From an uncultured Rhodopirellula sp. (GTDB lineage Bacteria; Planctomycetota; Planctomycetia; Pirellulales; Pirellulaceae): DNA of 6,488 nt. The notes beneath the pieces are model-generated. The model saw nothing but the letters and a program-made list of their open reading frames with translations. It had not been told where the DNA came from and did no database searches. Shown piece after piece: positions 1 to 6,488 of the stretch; positions within the stretch are counted from its first letter, which is position 1, and each line of letters begins with the position of its first letter. Both the position numbers and the translations under genes were made by a program. The DNA lies in contig CAJXTM010000231.1 of assembly GCA_913061385.1 (NCBI GenBank), forward strand, positions 1-6,488. Reading direction: 5' to 3'.

Positions 1-25
1 AGCGTCAGATGTGTATAAGAGACAG
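1..25 (+). other. Nextera (Tn5) library adapter remnant, synthetic
   Basis: Positions 7-25 are exactly the 19-base Tn5 mosaic end AGATGTGTATAAGAGACAG, and 1-6 (AGCGTC) are the end of the Nextera read-1 adapter arm. The same 25 bases appear inverted at 6442-6466. This is untrimmed sequencing adapter and genomic sequence starts at 26. Read on the minus strand it adds the false tail LSLIHI and a stop codon to the DUF58 gene. Confidence 0.98.
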
Positions 26-1201
26 GGATGAGACCACCCACTGCTCAATCTCGCGACTGCTGACATTGATCCAGCGGAAGTTGCCAGTACGCATCCATGG
101 CGATAGGATACGTTTCAGGTCATCACTGTCGTTGATGGCGTGTTCTAATGAGCGGGGGCTGATGACAAGCAAATCTTGTCCACGGCCTCTGAATTGCGTT
201 GACTTTTCAAGAGCGGCCTGTAGATTTGGTTGCGTTGAAGGCTCAAGTTCACTTAACAGCTCCAGCATGCGGCGTTTCCCAGCAGTTGAGCCCCCACCGA
301 TCACGGCACTCGACGATGTACCAGCACACGCTAACGCCATCTGATTGGACGGTGAAGACGAAAGTTGTGTCAAAAAAGTAGCAGCTAAGCTGATGGAAAG
401 TTCCACAGCTTCGTCGGACGCCTGCTCTGTGCAAAAAGCATCGACCACTATGCAGGTGTCGAATCGCCGCTGTTGCTCGAATTGGCGCACGGCAGGCTCG
501 CCCAGTCGTGCCGTGGTGCGCCAGTGAATCCATTTGCGACTATCACCTTTTTGCCATTCGCGTAGGCCAAAGAAATCGCCCTCAACCGAACCACTTTGCC
601 TTGCCGTTGTGGATTCGCCGCCACTTCGACTGGCAAGACGTGTTTGCCATCGACTGCGAAGCTGCAAAAGCGACGGAAACACGTACAGTTCGTCCGTGTC
701 ATCACTGTACTGACGTGAGCTGAACAGAGAAAAGGGGAACGTTGTCATGAGTGCGATTGGCCCAAAACGGTAGCGACCTCGTTTTGTGAACAAGCAGTCG
801 CAGTAACTGATCGACGTTTGTTCCGGGTTCAGACGGCCCACACCGCTGACTGCAACGCTCTTGGCGTTTCCACCCAAGGATTCGATTTCATCTTCGACCC
901 GTAATGTCCATACTGCAAGCAAACGACTCAGGTTTGTGAACCGGTAACGTACCCGGAAAGGCTGGTTGGCGAATGCTTCTCGGGGAAATCGCCTGCGGAT
1001 TCCTACACACTCGGCAGATTTGCGTGACCAACGCCATTGCATCAGTAAAGCGCCGAAAATCAATGCGGCAAGAATGATCAGCAAATTGGAAGTGCGCCAT
1101 GCACCGCCAAACATCGCGAAAGCCCCTACGAACAAGAAGTGGAATCCAAGCTTCGTTAGGCGGTGCTTCCTTTTCGTCTCGCTGGGTTGTGTCGCGGGCA
1201 A
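26..1201 (-). CDS. DUF58 domain protein, C-terminus cut by contig edge
   Basis: Membrane-anchored DUF58 protein, partner of the MoxR ATPase just upstream; the molecular role of DUF58 proteins is poorly known. 392 genomic codons are present. A basic N-terminus is followed by two adjacent hydrophobic segments (about 20-34 and 39-54). A beta-rich region ends in RGRYRFGPI and FPFSLF (141-160), typical of the family. The DUF58 signature lies at about 206-240: EGDFFGLREW, KGDSRKWIHWR and TARLGEP. A VWA-like strand CIVVDAF (250-256) follows, with Asp but without a full DxSxS metal site at that point. The start is TTG at 1201: an in-frame stop lies at 1220-1222, no ATG is available before residue 30, and a good GAAGGAG sits 6 bases upstream. 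The six residues after Ser392 and the stop come from adapter, so the true C-terminus is missing. Family lengths near 400-450 residues suggest little is lost. Confidence 0.93.
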
Positions 1202-1207
1202 ACACTT

Positions 1208-1214
1208 CTCCTTC
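1208..1214 (-). promoter_or_regulatory. Ribosome binding site that fixes the TTG start of the DUF58 gene
   Basis: On the minus strand GAAGGAG lies 6 bases before TTG at 1201. It is the only strong Shine-Dalgarno match seen ahead of a gene in the window. It decides in favour of this TTG over another TTG at 1223, which is in a different frame and has no such site. Confidence 0.75.
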
Positions 1215-1237
1215 GGTGTTCAAGCTGTTGAGGCAAG

Positions 1238-1297
1238 TGCTGGGTTTGAGTGTGCTGGGTTTGAGTGTGCTGGGTTTGAGTGTGCTGGGTTTGAGTG
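1238..1297. repeat. Four perfect tandem copies of a 15-bp unit
   Basis: The plus-strand unit TGCTGGGTTTGAGTG is repeated four times without a mismatch at 1238-1252, 1253-1267, 1268-1282 and 1283-1297. On the transcribed minus strand it reads CACTCAAACCCAGCA. It lies between the MoxR stop codon (1344) and the DUF58 start (1201), ending about 24 bases before the DUF58 ribosome binding site, so it is in the presumed MoxR-DUF58 intercistronic mRNA. Perfect identity suggests recent expansion by slippage. No protein reading of it is convincing. Confidence 0.97.
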
Positions 1298-1343
1298 CTC
1301 TAGTCAGTCCACGCAGGGTGGGTTGCTTGTAGCCGCGGGAAGC

Positions 1344-2285
1344 TTAGATCGGCACCGGGATTTGTTGGATGAGATCCGACAACTCGGCTTCAACTTCGCT
1401 ACGGTTTGCACCTTGGAAAATTCCGCGCGGTAGCACTCGGTGCGCAAGGCAAGGGATGGACAGCACTTTGACATCATCCGGAGTAACAAAATCACGGCTT
1501 TCGGTGATCGCTCGCGCTTGGCAGCCACGATAAAAACTCAGTGCACCGCGGGTGCTGACACCCACTTGAAAGCCTTCATGTTCCCTCGTAGCTTCGACGA
1601 TGTTGAGAAGGTAGTCCACCAATGTCTCATCAAACCTTACATTGCGTGCGTTCTGTTGTGCCGCCAGCAAAGCGTCCGTCGTGACGACCGGCTTTAGCCG
1701 GTCGACGGGTTCGCCATCGCGATGCGTTTGCAGAACAGTACGCTCAATTTCCCGCGTTGGATATCCGATTGAAGTCCTCAGCAGAAAACGATCCAGTTGA
1801 CTTTCAGGAAGTGTGTAGGTGCCTTCGTACTCAAATGGATTTTGGGTAGCGACCACGATGAATGGTTGCGGTAAGTCGTGGGTTGCCCCATCGATAGAAA
1901 CGCGAGCTTCACTCATCGCTTCCAGCAAAGCAGATTGTGTTCGTGGTGGGGCACGATTGACCTCATCGGCTAAGACCACGTTGGCAAAAATCGGCCCTGG
2001 ACTGAATTCAAATTCGCGGGTATCGCTGCGATAGATCACGCTACCGGTGATGTCACTGGGCAGCAGGTCTGGTGTGAATTGAAGCCGAGCAAAATCTCCC
2101 TCGATGCTTTGCGACATCGCTTTTGCCGCCAATGTTTTTCCGACGCCCGGGACGTCTTCTAGCAACACGTGTTCGCCCGCCAAAAGGCAAGTGACCAGCA
2201 GTTGAACGATCTCGGGCTTTCCCAACACCACGCTCTCTATGTTGTTACGCAGCAAACGTGAGGTTTCAAACGCATCCTGCGACAT
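1344..2285 (-). CDS. MoxR family AAA+ ATPase
   Basis: Cytoplasmic AAA+ chaperone-type ATPase, thought to mature or activate partner proteins, here probably linked to the downstream DUF58 protein. From the ATG at 2285 it has 313 residues, a normal MoxR length. The AAA_3 core shows Walker A (EDVPGVGKT, 43-51, Lys50), Walker B (LADE, 105-108), sensor 1 (ATQNP, Asn149) and the family motif LPESQLDRF (160-168, probable arginine finger Arg166). In the C-terminal lid, STRG (244-247, sensor-2 type Arg246) and FVTPDDV (266-272) are typical. A longer reading from GTG at 2336 adds 17 residues (330 in total). I prefer ATG 2285 because the family homology begins there; neither start has a clear Shine-Dalgarno site. 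It ends 142 bases before the DUF58 start, with a 15-bp tandem repeat in the gap. Confidence 0.96.
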   Translation of the reverse strand: MSQDAFETSRLLRNNIESVVLGKPEIVQLLVTCLLAGEHVLLEDVPGVGKTLAAKAMSQSIEGDFARLQFTPDLLPSDITGSVIYRSDTREFEFSPGPIFANVVLADEVNRAPPRTQSALLEAMSEARVSIDGATHDLPQPFIVVATQNPFEYEGTYTLPESQLDRFLLRTSIGYPTREIERTVLQTHRDGEPVDRLKPVVTTDALLAAQQNARNVRFDETLVDYLLNIVEATREHEGFQVGVSTRGALSFYRGCQARAITESRDFVTPDDVKVLSIPCLAHRVLPRGIFQGANRSEVEAELSDLIQQIPVPI

Positions 2286-2699
2286 GATCAAATCGAGCCT
2301 GTTCAAGAGTAGAGGAGTTCGTGAGAGCGGTGGCACTGAACGTGTGGTCGTTTCGTGGCTTGGTCCCAGAGTGAATATCGTATCGGCTGCAGTACGTTGC
2401 TTCTATCGGGGGGATACTGTGTCGCTCGTGGTCGTGTGGCGTGCACCCACCCCCGCTGTATTGCCTGCCTTGGAACGCATTTTATCAGGGTTTGCCGCAG
2501 TCGGCACGAAATTGAGAGCAAGGCGGCAGTTTGGACACAGTTTTTCGCCAAATGAAGCGTTGGTGGTTCTTTATTTACCTTTGTGGGCACATTTGAAAAG
2601 TGCGGACTGATTACTTGCTGTTGCCCCGAGTCCAACAACATGGGGCGAGTCAAAGATTCTCACTAACCGGGGGATGCAGGGTGGAACACGGGTTCGGAC
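2286..2699. other. Gene-poor gap upstream of the MoxR gene, no supported feature
   Basis: This 414-base stretch lies between the oxidoreductase stop and the MoxR start and should hold the MoxR promoter. I see no tRNA, no convincing gene and no strong terminator. A weak candidate stem GCCCC/GGGGC (2623-2627 with 2642-2646, 14-base loop) lacks a U-run on either strand. A TAAAAT resembling a -10 box on the minus strand (about 2480-2485) has no good -35 partner. Open frames here (plus 2239-2610, minus 2303-2653) show no recognisable domain. The minus frame would start at TTG. Confidence 0.5.
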
Positions 2700-4220
2700 T
2701 CAGCGGCGGATTTTGAGCCACTGCTTCATGAGTCCAGCGACCCTGGGTGTTAGACGTGTGCGGTTGAATTGGTCTCCGAGTTTCCTCAATGCGTCTGCGT
2801 GCGTTGGGTAAGGGTGAATCGTGCTAGCGATCCCCTTCAATCCGATCTTGTTTTTCATCGCCACCGTGAGTTCGCTAATCAAATCTCCGGCATGCGGTGA
2901 CACGATCGTGGCACCGAGTATTTTATCCTTGCCATGAGGCACAATCACTCGCACAAAACCATCTGTGTCACTTTCCAAAATCGAGCGATCGACCTCTGAA
3001 AAATGCACTTCGTAGCAGTCAGTGCGGATGTTTTTCGTTCTAGCCTCCTCGGGATACATGCCGACATGGGCAACCTCGGGTGAGGTGTACGTAGCCCAGG
3101 GAATCAACAGTGAACTGAGTTTTTGTCGTCCAAGGAACAACGCGTTTTGGATGACTATTCTGGCCATGAAATCCGCAGCGTGTGTAAATTGGTACCGTGA
3201 CGTGACGTCACCTGCGGCATAGACGTTGCGGTTTGTGGTCTGTAGTTTGTCGTTGACCGTGATGCCTGCCCGTGAATCATGTTCGATTCCCGCAGCATCT
3301 AACCCCATCCCATTTACATTGGGTGTACGTCCCACTGCCGTCAGGATTGCGTCGCACTCGATTTGTTCCTCACCCTGCTCATTTTTGATCGTTACCAACT
3401 TGCGGTTGACATCTTGCGACAGGTGAACGAGCTGGCTGTCGGTCAGGATTCGTACACCGTCACTTTGCATCGACTTGCTGACGATTTCTGACGCGTCCGC
3501 CTCTTCGCGAGGCAAAACACGGCTCGACCGTTCAATTTGAGTAACCTTGGATCCCAGTTGCGCGAATGCTTGTGCCAATTCGCACCCGATCGGCCCACCG
3601 CCAACCACGACCAGATTCGCAGGTAATTTTGTAAGTGAGAAAACCGTTTCATTGGTCAGTATGTCGGTCTTTTCGACGCCAGGTACTTTTAGACGTGTGG
3701 CTCTAGCACCGCTGGTGATCACTGCTTTGCTGAAGCTAAGGACATGCTCATCGACTTTCACTTCAGTTCCGTTGATGAATTCTCCATGTCCCATAAAAAC
3801 ATCGATGCCAGCTGAACGGAAACGTTCAGCAGAGTCATGCGGGCTGATGTCAGCACGGATTTTTCTTAGTCGGGCCATGACATTTTGAAAGTCGATCTGG
3901 GGCTCGTTCGGCAGATTGACACCCAGGCTTTGAGATCTTCGCAGACTCTGAATGAACCGCCCAACACTCAGCATCGCTTTGGATGGAACGCAGCCAACAT
4001 TGAGACAGTCTCCGCCCAAAAGATCACGTTCGATCAAAGCAACTTTCGCACCCAATCCCGCCGCTCCCATTGCTGAGACCAAGCCCGCTGTTCCTCCGCC
4101 AATCACAACCAAGTTGTATCGACTGACGGGGGTTGGGTTTTGCCAATCCGTGGGATGAACATTCGATTCCAAGGCACGGTTGAATTCGTCATAGGGTTGC
4201 AGTTGGGCAAGCGTGGACAT
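2700..4220 (-). CDS. FAD/NAD(P) pyridine nucleotide-disulfide oxidoreductase, mercuric-reductase-like
   Basis: Class I flavoprotein disulfide reductase, 506 residues, starting at ATG 4220. Residues 1-34 are a short polar lead. The FAD-binding motif is VVIGGGTAGL (38-47) and the redox motif GGDCLNVGCVPSKA contains Cys72 and Cys77. The NAD(P)-binding motif is GGGPIG (207-212), with Glu230 at the end of the second strand, which usually favours NADH. The second FAD motif is YAAGD (334-338). The C-terminal dimerisation domain contains IHPYPTHAD (468-476). By alignment from memory, Tyr471 sits where lipoamide dehydrogenase has its catalytic His, while mercuric reductases also carry Tyr there. No N-terminal heavy-metal domain and no C-terminal vicinal Cys pair are present, so true Hg(II) reductase activity is doubtful. 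It follows the TVP38 gene by 69 bases on the same strand. Relatives occur fused behind a TVP38 domain. The substrate is unknown. Confidence 0.94.
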   Translation of the reverse strand: MSTLAQLQPYDEFNRALESNVHPTDWQNPTPVSRYNLVVIGGGTAGLVSAMGAAGLGAKVALIERDLLGGDCLNVGCVPSKAMLSVGRFIQSLRRSQSLGVNLPNEPQIDFQNVMARLRKIRADISPHDSAERFRSAGIDVFMGHGEFINGTEVKVDEHVLSFSKAVITSGARATRLKVPGVEKTDILTNETVFSLTKLPANLVVVGGGPIGCELAQAFAQLGSKVTQIERSSRVLPREEADASEIVSKSMQSDGVRILTDSQLVHLSQDVNRKLVTIKNEQGEEQIECDAILTAVGRTPNVNGMGLDAAGIEHDSRAGITVNDKLQTTNRNVYAAGDVTSRYQFTHAADFMARIVIQNALFLGRQKLSSLLIPWATYTSPEVAHVGMYPEEARTKNIRTDCYEVHFSEVDRSILESDTDGFVRVIVPHGKDKILGATIVSPHAGDLISELTVAMKNKIGLKGIASTIHPYPTHADALRKLGDQFNRTRLTPRVAGLMKQWLKIRR

Positions 4221-4289
4221 GATTGTGTTTTGGGCGTTGTAAGGGCGATGCCAACAATGGACTTGAGGATGAGCTGCAAGAGGCGATGT

Positions 4290-5147
4290 TCATACCGCAG
4301 GAGGTGTTGCATTGTTGCCAATCCACTTTGTCAGCAGTTTGACCAGAAACGGGAAGATGCCGAGCAATGCAAAAGCAATGAAAAGCTGTACTAGCTGTTG
4401 TGGAGATAATACTGCCGCAGCACCCTGCTCGGCCAATTGACCCAGGTTCGGAACGCTGGCCCCTGCGTAAACGTAAACGGCCGTTCCCGGTAACATTCCC
4501 AGTTGACTGACCCACCAGTAAGTGCGGGTGGAGATCGGGGTCAGCCCCATCACCAAATTGATGACAAAGAATGGAACGACTGGGATCAATCGTAAAGTAA
4601 ACAGATAGAAAGCGCCTTGGCTTTCAAGGTGATTGTTAAACGTCTGCAAACGCTCGCCAAACTTTTTTTCAATGCTTTCCCGCAATAAGTAGCGGCTGGT
4701 TAGAAACGCTATCGTTGCCCCTGCCGTTGAGGCAAAGCTTACTAAAACCAGAGTTGATGAAAAACCGAAATACCATCCATAGAGAAGCGTGAGTGGAGCA
4801 GCGCCCGGCAGAGAGAGGCCGGTCACAATCACGTAAATCAGAAACGCTGCGCCGAACACGAGCACAGGGTACTTTTGTTGAAAGCCTCGGAGCTGGTTTT
4901 CCTGAGTCGCAAGGTAGTCCAGTTTGAGGTAGTCGCCAAACAGCCACGCTAACGTTCCCGCCATGCCAGCAATGATCACAAGAATCAAAACCTTGCGGTA
5001 ATTACGCGATGCTGACTGGGCCGCGGGACATAAAGATTGTGCTTCTGCGTCTGTGTGCGAGTTTGCCTGACTTACATCAACGTCTGGCCCAGGCAGGCTG
5101 TTGCCCGTCTGCTCGGGGTTTCGATGTTCCGGTGTTTCCTGTGTCAT
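4290..5147 (-). CDS. TVP38/TMEM64 family membrane protein (VTT/DedA superfamily)
   Basis: Integral inner-membrane protein of 285 residues from ATG 5147. Residues 1-50 are polar, without a signal peptide. Hydrophobic segments lie at about 52-70, 95-113, 117-136, 138-150, 181-200, 212-231 and 251-272. The VTT (SNARE-associated) domain is marked by the Pro/Gly-rich GLSLPGAAPLTLLYGWYFG (110-128) and by LRLIPVVPFFVINLVMG (185-201) followed by LGMLPGTAVYVYAG (216-229), the two re-entrant regions of the family. Distant eukaryotic relatives (TMEM41B, VMP1) move lipids across bilayers; the substrate of bacterial TVP38 proteins is not established. The gene lies directly ahead of the flavoprotein oxidoreductase in the order seen in fused homologues, so the two probably act together. 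There is no clear Shine-Dalgarno site. A tandem-repeat tract begins 11 bases upstream of the start codon. Confidence 0.92.
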   Translation of the reverse strand: MTQETPEHRNPEQTGNSLPGPDVDVSQANSHTDAEAQSLCPAAQSASRNYRKVLILVIIAGMAGTLAWLFGDYLKLDYLATQENQLRGFQQKYPVLVFGAAFLIYVIVTGLSLPGAAPLTLLYGWYFGFSSTLVLVSFASTAGATIAFLTSRYLLRESIEKKFGERLQTFNNHLESQGAFYLFTLRLIPVVPFFVINLVMGLTPISTRTYWWVSQLGMLPGTAVYVYAGASVPNLGQLAEQGAAAVLSPQQLVQLFIAFALLGIFPFLVKLLTKWIGNNATPPAV

Positions 5148-5157
5148 GCTGGTGTAT

Positions 5158-5228
5158 GGCAGTGGGCAGTGGGCAGTGGGCAGTGGGCAGTGGGCAGTTG
5201 CAGTTGCAGTTGCAGTGGCAGTGGCAGT
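5158..5228. repeat. Compound heptamer/hexamer tandem repeat ahead of the TVP38 gene
   Basis: Plus strand, in order: a partial GGCAGT (5158-5163), five perfect GGGCAGT heptamers (5164-5198), three TGCAGT hexamers (5199-5216) and two GGCAGT hexamers (5217-5228). All share the core GCAGT, so the units look derived from one another. The tract ends 10 bases before the TVP38 start codon, which puts it in the probable leader or promoter of the TVP38-oxidoreductase unit. The TVP38 frame stays open through the tract up to a stop at 5274-5276, but there is no ATG, GTG or TTG in it, so an N-terminal extension is unlikely. Confidence 0.97.
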
Positions 5229-5242
5229 GGTCGGGTGCTCAG

Positions 5243-5274
5243 GTTGAATGCAGATTAATAAGTTGAATGCAGAT
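5243..5274. repeat. 13-bp direct repeat, two copies with a 19-base period
   Basis: GTTGAATGCAGAT occurs at 5243-5255 and again at 5262-5274, separated by TAATAA. It lies just upstream of the compound GCAGT-type repeat in the TVP38 5' region. It may be a pair of regulator-binding sites or simply another local duplication; neither copy is palindromic. Confidence 0.85.
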
Positions 5275-5572
5275 CACGAATTTGAGTACTGAACAAGAGG
5301 CTGTGTGCTTGGGTTCATTTCGGATGCGATCGGTCAGATTTAACGTCCGCGTGGTGAAATCCTACCATCCGATTGTGGGGCAGTAAGGGAATTTTGCGTT
5401 TCATCAGAAAGGATGAGGCAATTAAGACGGTGGATGGGTTGCCGCGGACAAGTTGTATCACGATCTCGCATCAGCGTTGCCGTCGGTGAGAGCCGGGACA
5501 GATCGTTTGGGTTTTAGTGATTCGAAGCGTCACTTGATTATCGGTCGATCGGCGTTGGGAATGCCACAGGGC
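5275..5572. other. Gene-free stretch between peptidase terminator and TVP38 upstream repeats
   Basis: About 300 bases with no open frame of note on either strand and no RNA gene I can recognise. It should contain the promoter of the TVP38-oxidoreductase unit on the minus strand, but no convincing -35/-10 pair stands out. Confidence 0.5.
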
Positions 5573-5609
5573 AAAAAATAAGGGAGCTGCACGAATCGTG
5601 CAGCTCCCT
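5573..5609 (-). terminator. Rho-independent terminator of the M13 peptidase gene
   Basis: A perfect 13-bp stem (AGGGAGCTGCACG at 5581-5593, its complement at 5597-5609) closes on a 3-base loop. On the minus strand it is followed at once by TATTTTTT (5573-5580), giving a classic intrinsic terminator 72 bases after the peptidase stop codon. On the plus strand no U-run follows, so it works in one direction. It separates the peptidase from the TVP38 unit. Confidence 0.92.
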
Positions 5610-5681
5610 GTACATGGTTGGTGCTGCTCGTACGTGCTTTTGTGTTGAGCAGTCGTGCAGCTGTTGCTAGTTGATCAGCGA

Positions 5682-6441
5682 TTACCAGATTCGGACGCGG
5701 TCTTCGGGTTTCAGGTAAAGGGCATCGGTGGGTTTGATGCTAAATGCTTTGTACCAAGTATCCATGTTCCGTACGATTCCGTTGACGCGATATTCACTGG
5801 GGCTGTGTGGATCCGTTACCAGACGCTTCAGCAACTCAGGTTCGCGATACAGACGCCGCCAGATTTGAGACCAGCCGAGGAAGAATCGTTGGTCCCCGGT
5901 GAGGCCGTCGATCACGGGAGCTTCCTTGCCGTTCAACGAAAGGCGGTAAGCTTTGTAGGCAACACTGAGTCCACCGAGATCGCCGATGTTCTCGCCCAGG
6001 GTTAGCTTTCCGTTAACGAAGTTGTCTTTCACTGGCTCAAATGCGTCGTACTGAGCGACCAAGCCTTTGGCTCGACGCTCGAATTCTTCGCGGTCCTGCT
6101 CAGTCCACCACTTTCGTAAATTACCTTTGCCGTCGTATTTACTGCCTTTGTCGTCAAAACCGTGGCTTAATTCGTGACCAATCACAGCCCCGATGGCTCC
6201 GTAGTTCGCTGCGTCGTCAGCGTCCATGTTGAAAAATGGAGGCTGCAGAATCGCGGCGGGAAACACAATTTCGTTCATGACCGGGTTGTAGTATGCATTG
6301 ATTGTCTGTGGCGTCATGTGCCACTCATTACGATCAATGGGGCCACCCAGTTTTTTCAATTCCTGTTTGGATTCAAAGCGGGCTGAAGCGATAATATTGG
6401 TGGCAAGAATCGGCGAGGCAATTTTCAGCCCGGTGTAATCC
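5682..6441 (-). CDS. M13 family zinc metallopeptidase (neprilysin-like), C-terminal part
   Basis: C-terminal 252-253 codons of an M13 endopeptidase; the N-terminal part, including any signal peptide, lies off the contig. Full-length bacterial members are about 650-700 residues. Residue numbers here count from the false start at 6458. Seen are the substrate-binding NAYYNP (54-59), the zinc motif GHELSHGFDD (94-103; His95 and His99 bind zinc, Glu96 is catalytic) and the third ligand in GENIGDLGG (Glu156, with Asp160). DPHSPSEYRVNG (216-227) supplies the His218 and Arg224 that match the transition-state His and substrate Arg of neprilysin. The protein ends in RVRIW, like the family's usual C-terminal Trp. 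All catalytic residues are intact. The residues MCIRDR at the apparent start are translated adapter (the last codon uses one genomic base), so no start codon is annotated. An intrinsic terminator follows. M13 enzymes usually act outside the cytoplasm on peptides. Confidence 0.96.
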
Positions 6442-6488
6442 CTGTCTCTTATACACATCTGACGCTGCCGACGACTCCTTACGTGTAG
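6442..6488 (-). other. Nextera adapter with i5 index, synthetic
   Basis: Positions 6442-6460 are the reverse complement of the Tn5 mosaic end, 6461-6474 (GACGCTGCCGACGA) the complement of the read-1 arm, and 6475-6482 (CTCCTTAC) the complement of index GTAAGGAG, which I recall as Nextera i5 index S505. GTGTAG (6483-6488) is the start of the complemented P5 primer. Genomic sequence ends at 6441. Confidence 0.98.

Noticed and set aside
966..1433. Plus-strand open frame with AGFEC repeats
   Set aside because: It lies antisense to the DUF58 and MoxR genes, and its repeats are only the translation of the 15-bp tandem array.
2623..2646. Terminator after the oxidoreductase gene
   Set aside because: The 5-bp GC stem has a 14-base loop and no U-run on either strand, so it does not meet the pattern of an intrinsic terminator.
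2239..2653. Possible small genes in the MoxR upstream gap (plus 2239-2610, minus 2303-2653)
   Set aside because: They overlap each other on opposite strands, show no recognisable domain or ribosome binding site, and the minus frame begins at TTG. Composition looks non-coding.
5009..5266. Plus-strand frames ending in Ser/Gln/Trp-rich repeats
   Set aside because: They are antisense to the start of the TVP38 gene, and the repeats come from the GCAGT-type tandem tract.
5148..5273. N-terminal extension of the TVP38 protein through the repeat tract
   Set aside because: The frame is open back to a stop at 5274-5276 but contains no ATG, GTG or TTG, and the encoded Thr-Ala and His-Cys-Pro-Leu repeats are unlike the family.
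5158..5274. CRISPR array
   Set aside because: Units are 6-7 bases, adjacent and without unique spacers, so this is a microsatellite-like tandem repeat.
6441..6458. Start codon of the peptidase at 6458
   Set aside because: The ATG and the following MCIRDR codons are adapter; the gene is truncated at its 5' end, and M13 proteins are much longer.
1..6466. A composite transposon bounded by 25-base inverted repeats
   Set aside because: The repeats are exactly Nextera adapter with an index and P5 sequence, there is no transposase, and no target duplication can exist at contig ends.

Overview
The window is one assembled contig of 6416 bases of genomic DNA (26-6441) flanked by synthetic sequencing-library adapter. 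Bases 1-25 and 6442-6488 are Tn5/Nextera adapter with an i5 index, not biology. They cut off the genes at both edges and add false terminal residues to them. Gene content (a MoxR ATPase plus DUF58 pair, a mercuric-reductase-like flavoprotein next to a TVP38 membrane protein, and an M13 metallopeptidase), weak Shine-Dalgarno sites, long intergenic gaps and intermediate GC (low fifties percent by eye) suggest a planctomycete of the Rhodopirellula/Pirellulaceae type. That assignment is inference; no rRNA or other marker gene is present.

Layout, with all four genes on the minus strand, so transcription runs from high to low coordinates. At 5682-6441 lies the C-terminal catalytic part of a neprilysin-like M13 zinc peptidase. 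It is followed by a strong rho-independent terminator at 5573-5609. Next comes a gene-free stretch that ends, just before the next gene, in two sets of short direct repeats (5243-5274 and 5158-5228). At 4290-5147 is a TVP38/TMEM64 (VTT/DedA superfamily) membrane protein, and 69 bases downstream at 2700-4220 is an FAD/NAD(P) disulfide oxidoreductase. A second gene-poor gap (2286-2699) precedes a MoxR AAA+ ATPase (1344-2285). After a 142-base gap containing four copies of a 15-bp repeat comes a DUF58 protein (26-1201), truncated near its C-terminus by the contig edge.

There appear to be three transcription units. The peptidase ends at its own terminator. The TVP38 and oxidoreductase genes are probably co-transcribed; in other bacteria relatives of these two proteins occur as one fused polypeptide in the same order, so a joint membrane-redox role is likely although its substrate is unknown. 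MoxR and DUF58 form the classic chaperone-ATPase/DUF58 pair, whose usual further partners (VWA, transglutaminase-like or large membrane proteins) would lie beyond the left edge. No clearly new system is visible. The points most worth a second look are the split TVP38/oxidoreductase pair, its non-MerA active-site features, and the tandem repeats placed just ahead of two of the genes.
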